64,000 bases of DNA from Actinomortierella ambigua (Eukaryota > Mortierellomycota > Mortierellomycetes > Mortierellales > Mortierellaceae), in assembly GCA_016098155.1 (NCBI GenBank), contig JAAAJB010000046.1:37490-101489 (forward strand), written 5' to 3'. Positions within the stretch are counted from its first letter, which is position 1. Each line of letters opens with the position of its first letter. The notes under the pieces were generated by a model, which had not been told where the DNA came from, did not search any database, and saw only the letters and a list, made by a program, of their open reading frames with translations. Positions 47,633 through 59,765 of the stretch are shown here, piece by piece. The translations under genes were made by a program, and so were the position numbers.

Positions 47633-49775
47633 TTAGCGGTGGATGCTTCGCACGATATCGGGGTAAACGGCCTCGATCCTCGCAAAAAACTCGGGTTTCG
47701 TTCTCGCCAAAGCATCGGGATCTTCGGCGAGGGCGATCAAGATGGTGGCGATGCCCGAATGGATCACAGCGCCGGCACTGAAAACGATCTGCATGCCCAA
47801 GAAGAAGATGAGACCCGTCACGATCCAGATCTCGAGTCGATGTTCTCGTACGTCGATGGACCCCTCGCCGCCCATGGTCATCATCAGATAATACTGGCAG
47901 CCGACGGCGGCAACAAGGGAGCCGAAAAATGCACCGATGCCCCACACGGTTGAAATGATGATTTCGTTGAGGAGCACGTCCAGCCCACGGTCTTTTAGGA
48001 TCACGAATGTGTCCCGGGCGGCCGGGATAAAAGGTTTGCCGTAGATGGCGACTTCGCTGTAGACCAGTGGGGTGATGAACTCCAAGGCTCTGTTGATAAG
48101 ATCTAGTTGTTGTTGTTGTTGTTTTCACATAAGGAGGAAAAGAAAGAAGAAATTCACGAGTTAGAAGGTCGGACAAAAAAAAACGATGAAAGCATTGCAA
48201 AGAGCGAAGAATGTGTGTATTCTATGAGAAAGCGAAAACAGAAACGATATGGGTGTGATAAAGGAACTTACGGAAGCAGCCATCGAATAAACAGGAGAGA
48301 CAATGATTGCCGTCGCCTCTCAGAACGTTTAAAACTTTCTTTATCGTCTGGATGATGGCGTAGATGAGTGCGCCAAAGCAGATGGTACCAAAGGAAGTTG
48401 TGCAGGCGCGTTTCAGGCTAGACATGATAGTGGCTCTCGATCCAGGGGTGAAGTAATAGGTGGCAAAGACGCCAGAGATGGTGCAGTGGACAATGTTGGT
48501 CAAGACCTGGGAGAGCCAGTAGAAGGAGAAATAGGCGAGAAGGTGCAAAACTATGTGCACAGAGTCGCCGGATCCCGCTTCAGCATACATTTGGCGGAGT
48601 CCAGTGACGACAATGAGGATGAAGATGTTGCAGATGATTTGCAGGAAGAGACCAATAAATGAAAAGAAAAAAACGGCGGGACAGTGTCTGGCAATGACAG
48701 TGACTTCCTTCAGGAGCACCTGTTGGGATGCGATAAAGGGTTTGTTTTGTCGTTGGTGGAGGAATGAGATCAGAAATGACACAAAAACCAGGTCGTGGAA
48801 ATAAAGTGGTAGACTACGAGGCATTCGTTCTTACTGTTGACGATTCGATCCGTTCTCGGGAATTGAAGTAGACTTTGGTGAACACAGCACCAAAGAAAAT
48901 GAAAATAGTTGCAGTGACCCAGATTTGGCTGAACAGATAAAACCCTGCAGACCCAAAGAGAATAAGCATGATGAACCAATAGGTCGCCGACATGGACCAC
49001 AGAGGAAGCCTTGGAGAATCACAAAGGTTGATGACAGTGAAAAAAAGGTGAACCACTCGCCATAAAGACCATTCTGGTTATATGTCATACTTGATGAACG
49101 ACAAAAAGAAAAAAAAAGGCTATCATCAACTTACATCTGAGTCAAGAACAAGTAAATGTGGCTGTACACGACACTGATGGCGACTCCAAGAGCAAAGGTC
49201 ACCATGACATTTGTAGCAAGAAAAAAATCTTTTTCAACTTTGCCTTTGTCGCCGGTTTTTGTGATCCCAACCTTGGCGATGTTGCTGATTGCAAAGCCAG
49301 ACAGGACTATGAACCCCACCATCTGGATCAGGAAGGCGATCATTGCCCAGAGGTCATTGTATTTGGGTGCATGTTTGAACTTTTCAGGTTTTTGGCTTTC
49401 AGGTGTACTGGCTTTATAGGGCGGGGCCTGGTGCCCGATAGGCACCAGCTCGTGTTCTGGGTAACCCGACGGTGGTGGAAGTGGTAGTGAATGCAGTTGT
49501 GGACTAGGTGTCCACGGAGTCTGTGTAGACGATGGTAATGGTCCACTGTGAGGATATTGCTGGATCCCTTGGTCATGGCCCCACCTGCCTTGTAGATGAT
49601 CGGGCTGGTATGTTGGCTGGGGATGGGCGCCGTATGGCTCGGGATTCTGCTGCTGTTGCTTTAGTTGTTGTTGCTGCTGTTGCTGTAGTTGTTGCTGCTG
49701 TTGTTGCTGCTGCTGTTGCTTCAGCTGTTGCTGTATAAACCGAGAGTTTTCGAGAAGGTGGTCCTTATCTGCCAT
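47633..49775 (-). CDS. PNS1: Choline-transporter-like membrane protein (CTL/Pns1 family)
   Basis: Exons 49775-49135, 49009-48835, 48719-48272, 48087-47633; 572 residues (yeast Pns1 539). The first 130 residues are cytosolic, with Gln runs and Pro-rich sequence. About ten hydrophobic segments follow. Family landmarks: RERI followed by TVLLKEVT across an exon junction, HCTISGVFATYYF after it, SLKRACTTSFGTICFGALI, and a closing segment ending in an EDPDALARTKPE cytosolic tail. Animal CTL1 moves choline, but yeast Pns1 has no proven substrate, so transport of choline is only a family expectation. Acceptor choices for exons 2 and 4 were fixed by frame. An alternative frame of 85 codons around 49000-49088 was excluded because it lacks the helix. 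Confidence 0.88.
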
Positions 49776-51126
49776 GATCGAACAATGTTTGGTATGAGCG
49801 GGAAAAGGGCGTGGGGGGCGAAAAATGGCAGGTTTCGACGGTGGGGCCCAAAAATATCGCAGGGAATATATACCCCTGTGGGGCCTTCCCCTGTCCTTCC
49901 CCCCCCCCTTGGTTCTTGAGAGTGGGGGATCACCAAGAGCAAGCAAAAACAAATTATGCTTTGGGGGGTAAACAAAGCTGCATTCCACCTTTGGAACGAA
50001 GCACTCGATCTTGCAAGCTCAAATTTCTCTTTTGGTACACAACATGGCACCGCCCTCGAGTCGGGGGGGGGGAGTGGGGAGGGGGCGCCCAATACAGAGC
50101 TGCGTACGTTTGCTTCACATGAAGAAACATGGACGAAAACGAAAACGTGCGCCTAATGCCTATCCATGGCATTTTTGTATTCCCGCGGTGGTATCTATTC
50201 TTTTTCTGTTTGTTTTGGTTGTATGGTTGAATGCACTGAGATTTGCCCCACCCAAATTATTGTTAAAAGGGGGCTCGGCCTAGACCGTTATTCATTTTTA
50301 CTCGGAGAGGGAGGTGGTAGGTTTTTTTTTCTGTCGACTCAGTGCTTTTGTGCAACACCGCAACATTGTTTGCAGCAACACTGCCATTGCTTGAGCAACT
50401 GTGGGACGCAAGTCTCAGCTGCGGGTATTTGTTCATCATCAGCAGGGTGCGCGATCTCTTCCTATCGGGGTTTTAAAAATATCAAATGTGGTTAAAATGA
50501 GCGCCCTACAACAAGTTGACGCTCTCCACCACTCCCTGCAATCCGAGATTCACGTTATTGCTCACTAGCACTGAAAATCAACTCGAGCGTCTTGATATCT
50601 CGTAGATACCCTCTCTAGGCTATATATCGGCACATTTGGCCGAAAGCTTCAGGAGTTGAAGTGCCTGCGCTACGCAGGGTGCCTTGCAGAGGTTCAGCTG
50701 TTGGCGACACATGTTGAAAAGAACTATCTCCAACATCCAACTGGAGGACCACTATCTCCAAATCTCCTCGGAGGCTCAATGGTAAAAGCCTCATGACCAC
50801 ACATGCATTACAGTTTCTAGGATGGATGCACACTTGGTTCCACCAGTTTTGTGAGCCAGAGAGAAAATGGGTGGATGTACATGTACAAGAAAACAATAAC
50901 CCTCAAACTACTGCAAATCTTTCTTTACTCCACAGCACGGCACGTTTATGGTAAGCTCACCTCACCTTCCCATACTAACCATTATTGAGATTCGACTCTT
51001 CTCTATGAAGGTGGTGCTCCAGTACCATTTCCAACAGTCCCTTTAAAGCATGCAGTGACCAGAAGCCAGTCCCTTTGAGAGAGAAAGAGAGAGATGGAGA
51101 GAGGACTGGATAACAACCAGAAAACT
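49776..51126. other. Intergenic stretch between PNS1 and the MULE-derived gene
   Basis: 1.35 kb with C/G-runs near 49900 and 50065. No convincing coding sequence. A tRNA-like D-arm pattern near 50770 does not extend to a full cloverleaf. I looked for terminal inverted repeats matching the far side of the transposase gene and could not see any by eye. Confidence 0.5.
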
Positions 51127-54100
51127 TTAATGTTTACGCCTCTGCCTCTTTGGTCTCATAGTCACGTCTTCCTCCATGAGGCGGATAGCCTTTAAAAGAA
51201 GGGTGTCGATCTCATCCTGCTTCCTCCAAGATGTATCTTTGCCTTTGAGTGAGTCGAGATGAAGAAGGCGCTGGAGATGTGCACTCACTCCTTTAGGCCT
51301 AGAGTCGTCAACCGCGTCTAGATTCACACCTTCTGGCACAGAGTCGCCAATCACTTTTAAATTCTCCATGGGCTCCTCCGGAGCATCTTCGCGAGCATGA
51401 CGGCGCTTGTGGCTGGACCGGCTCTCCTGCAGGTTGCTATCCAACTCGTCGCGTTTCAGCCGCATCTGAGGCCTCAAAAGTAGTACCAAGGCGATGTGTT
51501 TGCAGCAATCAGGATGCGTGCCAAAATAGGGGCAGGAGCAGCTTGTGATTTCGCCAGAGTCAAACTTGGTGAATTCAACATGCACATCGTAATGCGTGTC
51601 TGGCGTCGTGAATGACTCGACCCGAAGCGTGTTCTCGTCGATCTGCACTACAGGATCTCCTTCAACGCCGCTGGACTCCCGAACTGCGAGATGTCTTTCA
51701 GCTTCAGACCTGTGGCGCTCCCCACCATTTTCCGTTGGCGTCATACGACCCGCCCTCATCATGCTAGGATCGCATTTTTGGCGAAAGTACGGAATGACCA
51801 TGTATGCCAAGAGATAGATAACTGTGTCGGGGTGTCCCTGCTGCCGGTCTTTGAAAAAATATCGGCCCAAGATATTGTGCCAAGACTCCATGTAATCGTT
51901 GGTTTCAATGGGGCTGTATGAAACACCCTCTCGGTAGCAGATCATCCAACGCTTCTGGGTGTTGACAGAGTTCTCATCCTGGTCCGATCCAAAGCATTCA
52001 CTATTCAGGTAGGTGAGCAGGTCATGCTGTCCTGACCATTTTTCTCGGTACTGTTGTATGCCCTGCAAAGCCTTCGTCACGTCCGGCTCTTTGAGGATGG
52101 ACTGAAACTCGGAAACCGCCTATTGTTTTTGCAGCAGATGATGCAGAGAATATAAAAAAAAAGAAAAAGTGGGTCTGAGAGCCTGGCCATTATGTATGCG
52201 TTCTAGTCGGGTCTGCATTCTTAGCACACTGCACGTACAGCATCCCTGGTTGCTTTTCTCTGCTCGACAGAAGGATTGTCGTCGACATCGTTGACGCGCT
52301 TGCGGATCTCGCGTTCCCACACACGATGTGCATGCCATGCGCAGAAGAAAACAGAAACATTTTCTCCGGTGAAAGCTCTATTAATTGCGAGGATCTCTTC
52401 ATTGCCTTGGTCCGTAATGACGGCGTTTGGTTTGAAACGATAAGCCTGGTCTGGCGAGGAGAAGTGGGCTGTCATCTTGCGTTTGAGGGCTCTCAGCCAG
52501 CCAACGAGGAGTACAGAGGTTGGTGCGGTACGTGTGAGGAGGAAAGCGACGGGGACTGCAAAGCCGGTACTATCATTCTTGACCACAAGTGTGAACATGT
52601 GCGTATCTTGCCTATTTGGTCAACTGTTGGTATGAGCGACAGAGCCAAGCAATGAGCCCCAGTGCAAGTTTGCTGTAAGGTGAGAATCCGTTCTTACCCA
52701 AATACGTTGTGTGTCCCGTCAAGACAGATGTTTTGTCCGTATGCTTTCAGGTGGCTCATTTGCCATGCGGTAGAGAAACCAAAATAAAGACCGCCTCGGT
52801 GATCGTCCTTGTCGTAATAGGTGAACGCACCGTCCTCCTCAAGCTTTTCCATCCACTTGACCGAAGAGACGATAGGGTCGACGTCTCTTCTCATCCTACC
52901 CACAATGACGTCGTGCCAGATGTTGTAAATGTCACCGTACGTAATGAAATCGTCCCCGCCTTTCTGTTCTAGGATTTGGGGTATCTCGTCATGATTCATC
53001 ATCAGCTGATTGAAAGCCATGGAGATGATCGATCCACCAAGGATGAGGTTCTTGATTGTCGCCCTAATAGCGGCAAACTTTTGTCGGACCCCTTCGCTGC
53101 TGAAGCACCCGTCGCCGTGGTTGTGGCGGAACAAGTAGGTGACCTGGTACACAGTCTGCACTTTTCCATCTGGCCACGGTCGTTTTTGTGTCTCCACACG
53201 GAGCTTCGACGGGCATCCAACCTTGATGCTTGCCGATCGAACCCTTGGCTTCCCCGATTTTCCTCCTTTTACCCGGCCTTTGACCTCACGCTTCGCGCCT
53301 GCACGGTGGCACTGGAGATAAAAATGCTGATCTCCCGCGCGCTTTTTGGAGATGAATTTGTAGCCACCTTTCATGGTCGTGAACTTTGTGGCGATTTCCA
53401 TCTGGTGGTGTTGGAGCCACTCCTGATATCCTTCGGGTGAGAGGCAAAACCTGATCCTGTTGTCGTCAATCAGCGGCTCTCCGAACAGACGCGACTCTTT
53501 CCGAATGCTGTCATTCGCCAATAAAGCCTCTCGAACCTCTTTGAGAACGACGGAACTGAAGCTCGCTGCCAGCTCATGCTGTAACTGCTAGAAAACATAG
53601 TAAACATGTATGAAAAAAGATGTACTTTTTAGCAGAATGGTTTCAACCATCAACAAAATAACACTGAAGCAATAGAGACAGCCGACAAATCATTACCTCC
53701 AACGGGGTGCCTGTAGTAGGGTCGGCTTCGAATTCGCTAGCAGGGTCATCTTCAGGGCGCTCGCCAGACCCGTCAGAAGGGTCTTGCGCGGTATCTTCTT
53801 CGAGTCCATTGGTGGAGCTTCCGTCTCCTACAGAAGCGTCTGCTTCTGTGTCCTCATCGCCCTCATCGTTCTCATGGTCTTTGGTCAGATCGCAAGGATC
53901 GGCTTGGTCATTAATGCTCGAGAGATAATCACCCTAAAATCCAAAATCCAAAATCCAAAAAAAAAATACATGGTCATCATCAATATGAAGGGCAAGCAGC
54001 AACGACTATGGCTAAATACCAAAGAAAAACAGTATACCAGCTTGCGGAGAGAATGGAAAACCAACAGCTCGATCTCAGAGGCGTTGTCAACGGTCTCGGG

Positions 54101-54340
54101 GGGTACAGCAGCAGCAGCAGCAGTATTGGCGAGTATAGCCTCGGGGGGTGTAGCAGCAGCTGCACTAACAAGTGTAGCCTCGGAGGGTTCAGCTGCAGCT
54201 GCATGGGCAAGTATAGCCTGCTCAAGGAGCGCCAGCCCAGGTGAGCTCGTTGCTGCCATCAGGACACATTCAGTAGGTACAGAAACAAGATTGATGCAAG
54301 ACGCGCCCAATGAACAAATGCCAAAAACTCGTCGCAACAT
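51127..54340 (-). CDS. MULE transposase-derived protein with SWIM zinc finger
   Basis: Exons 54340-54038, 53933-53697, 53587-52698, 52611-52239, 52119-51127; 931 residues, intact. The order is that of Mutator-like transposases and plant FAR1/FHY3. An Ala/Glu-rich then acidic N-terminus precedes a DNA-binding-like region rich in Lys and Cys (about 215-300). Next comes the MULE core with ICLDGTH (Asp about 471), ITDQGNEE (Asp about 544), FFCAWHAHRVW, and NDYMESWH (Glu about 679), so the acidic triad appears complete. A SWIM finger (C-x-C-x9-C-x-H, about 795-809) follows. The tail is basic (MRPKRQRRKH). Four introns and no visible terminal repeats favour a host gene over an active element. An alternative start is the ATG at 54259. 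Confidence 0.8.
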
Positions 54341-54433
54341 AAGCGGTCACCGGAAGATCTTTGGTGGGTACATAAGGTCACTGTTACAAAACTGCGGCAG
54401 ACCTTCGTTCCCCCATTCAATCCACAATTCTCC
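54341..54433. promoter_or_regulatory. 93-bp shared divergent promoter
   Basis: Only 93 bp separate the start codons of the MULE-derived gene (-) and the F-box gene (+), or 174 bp if the downstream transposase start is used. Both 5' UTRs and promoters must fit or overlap here. No TATA box is evident. Confidence 0.55.
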
Positions 54434-56239
54434 ATGCCTCCTTCCATCTTTAACATTCCTGACGTGCAAGAGCGCCTCGCCTCCTTCCTTTCTCCCGATG
54501 ACCTGTACCGGTGCTCACACGTGTGCCGGTCTTGGCACCACGCCTTTTTTCGACACGCATGGCAGACGCTCATTCTCAAAACGGCACGACGGAAAGTCGC
54601 GTATTACGGCCATCCAGCCCACGCCGTATTACGTCGCCTCGGCACCTCGGTCCAGGCCCTGCATGTGCATGAGCACGCTCACCTCTCTGTCTTTATCGAG
54701 CATTTCAAAACTCTCCGAGAGCTCTATTTCAACCTGGCACCAAAATCTTACATGCCCGAGGTGCCGATGGTGGCGCAACACATTGTCCGTGCCAACGCCC
54801 GCACACTGCGTGTTATCCACCTCGTGAGTCGCCCGGGCTTTTATTGGGCCGACGGTCCACTTGAAATTCGCGGTAGGGACCTGCTGTCCTCCATACAGAC
54901 CGAATGCATTGGCTTGGAGCAGTTGATCCTTGGATTTCAAGCAAGCTATAGAGTCCAAATCCCTGTGTCGTTGGTGGTGTCGATCCTGCGACAGTGCCGA
55001 CGGTTGACACATCTGCATATCTACCGGAATTTATTAGGCTATGGTGAGCTTTCGGTTTATGGCAAGGACGGACTGCCCGACCCTTTTCAGGAAGAGAGGC
55101 AAGAGGACCTCAATGAGTTTCCAAACCTTCGATCGCTTGTCTTTCAGGGGATGGACACGGGCAACTTGGATACTCTCCGGTTCTTTTTAGCCGTGTGGAA
55201 GAGGTCTCCACAGATCAGTGATTTTCTCATCCCACTTCCTTCACTTAGCGCAGGCCGCGATCTTTTTGATAATATTACAAAGATTATCCATGCCTGCTGT
55301 CGACGAAAAACGCCGTCGTCGTCGTCACCGTCGTCGTTGCCCAATGAGAGCGGCATTTCTCTGGACTCTTCACGTCTCTTCCAGCTATGCATGGAGTCAC
55401 ACGATCTCTCTTTATGGCCTATGACGCAGCTTTTTGACGCGGTGCCGACGAACAAACTCCGGTCACTGAAGATTAACGGCGGCTGCTACATCGACCATTC
55501 TTGGAAGCTAGAAATGGTTGTCCAACACGCCGTCTCATTGGTGTCGATCGAGTTGAATGACATGGAGTTTACCAGCAGAACCGATGATAAGCTTGGTATT
55601 GAACATCTTTGGGTGTACCAGGTGCTGACGAGCTGTCCGAACCTGAAGCGACTTTCGGCCACCCCTTGCAGTTGGGTCGCAAGCAAGTTTAAAATGAACC
55701 ACCTGTGGGTGGAGGATCTGCTGGCTCCGTGGACTCCACAGCAGCCACAGGGTTGGGTCTGTCGAGGCTTGGAGGAGTTTCAAGTTCCCATCCTGGGCGT
55801 GTGCCGTTCTCAAGAGGATCACTATCCCAAGGAGGGCGATTGTGGTGTGGAGCCATCGGGCCCGAGCCAACACGAGGCATGTGTGTCGCTGCAGCGACGG
55901 CTGTTTCTAGAGCTGGGCAAGTTGCGGCGGCTGCGAGTGTTCTCGTTGGGCTTTGAGCGTTTGCAGTCGGATGACATTCAGAGTATGGGCTTTCCAGACT
56001 TTGCGTACGAATCGGGGCATTTACAGGAGTTGCGTAGCTGGAAGCAGCTGGAAACGTTTGATGTGGCCTATACGCACCAAGATCTTTCCTTGTCAGACAT
56101 TGACTGGATGGTCGAGCATTGGCCCAGTCTCCGCGTGGTCAAGGGCCTCGACATCCAACCGCCACGGGACCACAGCCTGCCTAGGGAGGGTCTGGAGGAG
56201 GACATTCGAAACAAGTATCCTTCCCTTGTCGTTGAATAA
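54434..56239 (+). CDS. F-box protein with leucine-rich C-terminal region
   Basis: Single exon, 601 residues. An N-terminal F-box (about 6-50, with DVQERLASFLSPDDLYRCSHVCRSWHHAF) is the Skp1-binding part of SCF ubiquitin ligases. The remainder holds irregular leucine-rich repeats (for example LRELYFNL, LTHLHIYRN, LRSLVFQGM, LRSLKINGG, LKRLSATP, LETFDVAYT), expected to form the substrate-binding curve. A low-complexity Ser run sits at about 295-310. Early-diverging fungi carry large families of such intronless F-box genes. The substrate cannot be predicted. It starts 93 bp from the divergent transposase-derived gene. Confidence 0.85.
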   Translation: MPPSIFNIPDVQERLASFLSPDDLYRCSHVCRSWHHAFFRHAWQTLILKTARRKVAYYGHPAHAVLRRLGTSVQALHVHEHAHLSVFIEHFKTLRELYFNLAPKSYMPEVPMVAQHIVRANARTLRVIHLVSRPGFYWADGPLEIRGRDLLSSIQTECIGLEQLILGFQASYRVQIPVSLVVSILRQCRRLTHLHIYRNLLGYGELSVYGKDGLPDPFQEERQEDLNEFPNLRSLVFQGMDTGNLDTLRFFLAVWKRSPQISDFLIPLPSLSAGRDLFDNITKIIHACCRRKTPSSSSPSSLPNESGISLDSSRLFQLCMESHDLSLWPMTQLFDAVPTNKLRSLKINGGCYIDHSWKLEMVVQHAVSLVSIELNDMEFTSRTDDKLGIEHLWVYQVLTSCPNLKRLSATPCSWVASKFKMNHLWVEDLLAPWTPQQPQGWVCRGLEEFQVPILGVCRSQEDHYPKEGDCGVEPSGPSQHEACVSLQRRLFLELGKLRRLRVFSLGFERLQSDDIQSMGFPDFAYESGHLQELRSWKQLETFDVAYTHQDLSLSDIDWMVEHWPSLRVVKGLDIQPPRDHSLPREGLEEDIRNKYPSLVVE

Positions 56240-56476
56240 AAGCGCGAGGCACACTCAACTCACCCATGTTACTCAATCACATTATGATATGAGAAAGGGA
56301 CTGAAAGCCACCCAACGTTTGGTGTCACACAAGGTTGGCCCCCCGCTATCTGCGCGCGTGTCCTTCTTGCCCCTTCCTCCCTCTCTGTCTGTCTCTGTCT
56401 CTGTCTCTTTGTCTCGTCTCTCTCCTTCTCTTTCCTCTTCTTCTTTTCACACACGCTGACGACCTTTCACTCCGAG

Positions 56477-59400
56477 ATGGACTTGACTGGAGCCCCCTCT
56501 CGGACCCAATCGACCACCAGCACTGCCAACACATCCTCCAACCAGTCCACCCCTCCGCGTCTCGGCTATTTCTGCATCTACAATGCCGACTTTGGACCCA
56601 CTGAGGAAACTCAGCATGAGCAATTGTTGTACTACGTCGCCCGAAAGACCGTCTCCATCGATGCCAAGATGCGACAGATTGGACTTGCCCAAGGACTGAC
56701 CAACTTTGCAAAGTAATCGCCATTGGAGAATGAATAAACAGAATGGAGGAAACGTAGGCTTGGAAAAGCAAAGAAGAACCTTTGTTCACACGCATACCCA
56801 TGCAACGCATACTCCTATCCCCCTCCCCCTCTTCTTTTAATATCGTCACAGGATTTTCTCACCAAACGCACCATGTGAAAACGTTCACTCTCTGAAGAAC
56901 CGACTAGTCTTTTACGAGGCTGAGCCAGGATACTGGTTACACATGGTACAGTACATCCTCCCCCTCCTCTTTTTGGATCGCCCTATGATCGCGGTTTGCA
57001 GACCAAAAAAAAAGTTGACTAACCGCACGTTCCACTATGTCATTGACTTTTTTTTTTTTTTTTTTTTTTACGTTTCTCATAGTCCATCGAGTTGGGTGCC
57101 ATCCGGAAGACAGTCAAAGGAATCGATGGCCAACCACGGCTAGTGACAGAGTACCAGGAGCACGATCTTCACGACACGGCCCTCAAGGCCATGCTGGAAC
57201 AGGCGTATCTGATGTACCGCGTCGCTCATGGCACCATGGAGAGCCTCGTCGTCCACACACCCCAAAGCAACAACACCAATACCAATAACAACGGCAACAG
57301 CAGTGGCTTCAACACTCGACCATTACAACGACGACTCGAAGAATTCTACGAACCACTGGTGCTCCAGTGGGATTTCGAGGGCGCTGGCAATGGGTTCCAT
57401 ATGGCGACGTCCTTGGAACGGGCCCTGAACGGCATCCACTATTTACCGCTGTCGCGTGAGACGTATGTGGCGATCGATGGTGTCCTCAAGGCAGTCAAGG
57501 CCAAATACGAGTCTGTTACCCATGCCATGGTGACATTTGAGAACCAGCTCGTGTCGTCTGATATCCGGGACGAGGACCTACAGGCTGTCTGGCGGCAGGT
57601 GTTGCAATGGACAGGGCATGAATACTGGCAACCGACATTTCAGGAAAGGCCTCACCCGGAGAGATCAGGGACGGCATTGACCACCGCCTCCACCACTGGG
57701 ACAACGGCCACAGAGGAAGGAGGCAAGAAAAAGAGGGGGTTGGCCGCAGGAACGTTCAAGTTTGCAAAGTCGTGGTCCAACACGGGTCTTTTTGGCTTTT
57801 ACAAATCGGCAACGTCATCGTCCGCTTCACCGACTGGTAGTGTAGGAACTGGGACGGGGACAGGGACGGGGACAGGCACGATAGCAGGGGCAGGAGCAGC
57901 AACAGCAGCGGGACCAGGGTCTGGCACTGTTTCGGCGACGACAACACCACCGTTGTCACCGTTGTTTCGTCCCCCGTCCCGAGCCGGATCTCCAGCACCT
58001 TCTATCCAGTCTGTCGATGGAGCGGTACTCGTGGGATCGGCGTTAGATGGCCAGTCTTCGACCATTGGCGAGAATAAGACGGACCTGGAGCCGCTCTGGT
58101 TTGGACAGTACATTGCTAGTGATACCGTCGATGAACATTATGCCATCATCTACAAGGTATGAGGGCATATCGAAGCCTTGGGTAGTTTGAATTTGGCATG
58201 GAGGAAAAACTAGTCGACTTGATATCTCACTATTCATTTGTCTCTTGATCATTAGCACAAGAGTGGATTGGCATTAACGTTTTTCATCCTGGCCGATTCA
58301 CAGGAAGGTGTATCGGTCGATACGGAGGAGCCTCATCCAGAGGGTCATGAATTCAAGAGGAGAGGTGCCACCATCCTGGAGGCAGAGTCACTTGCACGTG
58401 GGATCGAGGAGCTGTTTTCCTGCCATCAATACCCAAGCCTTGAGCACTATGAGGCAAGGACACAAGGGGACGGTAATCAGGAGCTTGTGCTCGAGTCAAG
58501 CGTCGAGGATGCCACATCGACCCCATTGAACGGCAGTGTGGCGAGTGCAGGCGGAGCAGTACCATCGATGCCGACGTATCTCTCACCGTCGACACCACCA
58601 CGCAGCAGCCTCAGCCTCGGTCACAACACTACTAGCAACAACGCCACCAACAGCACCTACGGCACAGGTGGTAGTAGCAGTGGCGGCAGTCTGAGAGGTG
58701 GCGACGAGACGAGTGACGGCGAGTTGGATTTGTCGAAATCGATCGCGTGGGTGGCGAAGAAGGTGACGGAGGATGCATGGACAGCACGGCGGTTAGGTGG
58801 CGTGATTTCAGGCGACAAGGCGATCCGATACCTGTATTTCAACCGGATGAACTTTGCCATCAAGTCACGACTTGGGTTCCCAGAGGTAGGAGGTGGTAGC
58901 AATATCTCTACCGCGAAAAGCAAGGATCCAAGAGCAGGAACTGCCTCAGGACCATCATCTTCGACTGCCTCGCCAGCGCCCAATGTGTCAAAAAGCGGTA
59001 CGGTCGGGAAGGGGCAGGGAGCGGATGGGAACCTTTTGGGACCAGATGTTGCATTGGCACTGCTTGATATCAAACAGGATTTTGAGAGGTAAGACGCTGC
59101 CGCAGTGAGGAACAGAAAGGAAGGAAAAGGTGGTTTTAGTTCCTCCCTTTAGTGAGTCACCATGCTCACCCTCCGCTACGTGCCGTCCATTACTCTGACT
59201 CACTTTTAGGATGCCCGATGCAGTAGAGATCACCACGCGTTCACCAGCCAACCATTGGGTTGTCGCAAAGAGATTTGAGGATCGGGAGGTGTACATGATT
59301 GTCTCCCGCAAGGACAGTACTCTTGTGGAAGTAGAAGGTAGGTGTTGGTAAAATTCAGAGGTACAAAAGATGGCATGCCTCAGGTGGAATGGCTATGTCT

Positions 59401-59555
59401 CTAAACCTATTTTTCTTAAACATTGAACCCGCGTGGAATTAGACGAGGTCCGACGCATCACGTCTCTGTATTTTAGCGCCACAACACTTTCCTCGTCGTC
59501 AATTGCGCCTACCACCATTCAAGCTAGTGTCGCAGCACCAGACCCTATATCCTAA
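56477..59555 (+). CDS. CCZ1: Vacuolar fusion protein Ccz1 (Rab7 exchange-factor subunit)
   Basis: Exons 56477-56712, 56852-56945, 57083-58156, 58256-59088, 59210-59337, 59443-59555; 825 residues. With Mon1, Ccz1 activates the Rab7 GTPase Ypt7 on late endosomes and vacuoles. The N-terminal longin domain is clear: LGYFCIYNADFGPTEETQHE, PCENVHSLKNRLVFYEAEPGYWLHM across exons 1-2, then VKGIDGQPRLVTEYQEHDLHD. Later longin parts are separated by low-complexity inserts rich in Gly, Thr, Ser and Ala (about 330-420 and 530-570). LALTFFILADS marks a middle-domain strand, and the end (NHWVVAKRFEDREVYMIVS, LEVEDEV-like) is the third longin part. It belongs with the retromer subunit Vps35 functionally, though not as a cluster. 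Confidence 0.92.
57847..57908 (+). repeat. GGGACG/GGGACA hexamer repeat coding Gly-Thr in CCZ1
   Basis: Repeated GGGAC(A/G) hexamers encode alternating Gly-Thr within a linker of Ccz1, followed by an Ala/Gly tract. Confidence 0.85.
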
Positions 59556-59765
59556 TGGAGCCCATCTTTTGTATACCATTGCACCAAAGACTTCTCTAGA
59601 ATACATCACAAAGAAGACAGGAGAAGGAAACAGAAGTGTCCCAAGTGTTGGAAGAATAGAAAACGAAAGAACAAAGGGGGCAAAAAAAATTGGGGCGCAG
59701 TACCACCAGACTGCATATAAGAGGAGGAGCACCTTGCAGAGGTGCCAATGAACAACCAATGAACA

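Noticed and set aside
48831..49088. Extra exon in PNS1 around 49013-49088 (translation with NQNGLYGEWFT)
   Set aside because: Including it needs a 47-nt intron, and it adds residues in the middle of a helix pair. Direct splicing 49135 to 49009 fits the phase exactly.
50755..50830. tRNA-like D-arm sequence
   Set aside because: No matching T-arm, anticodon stem or acceptor stem could be paired.
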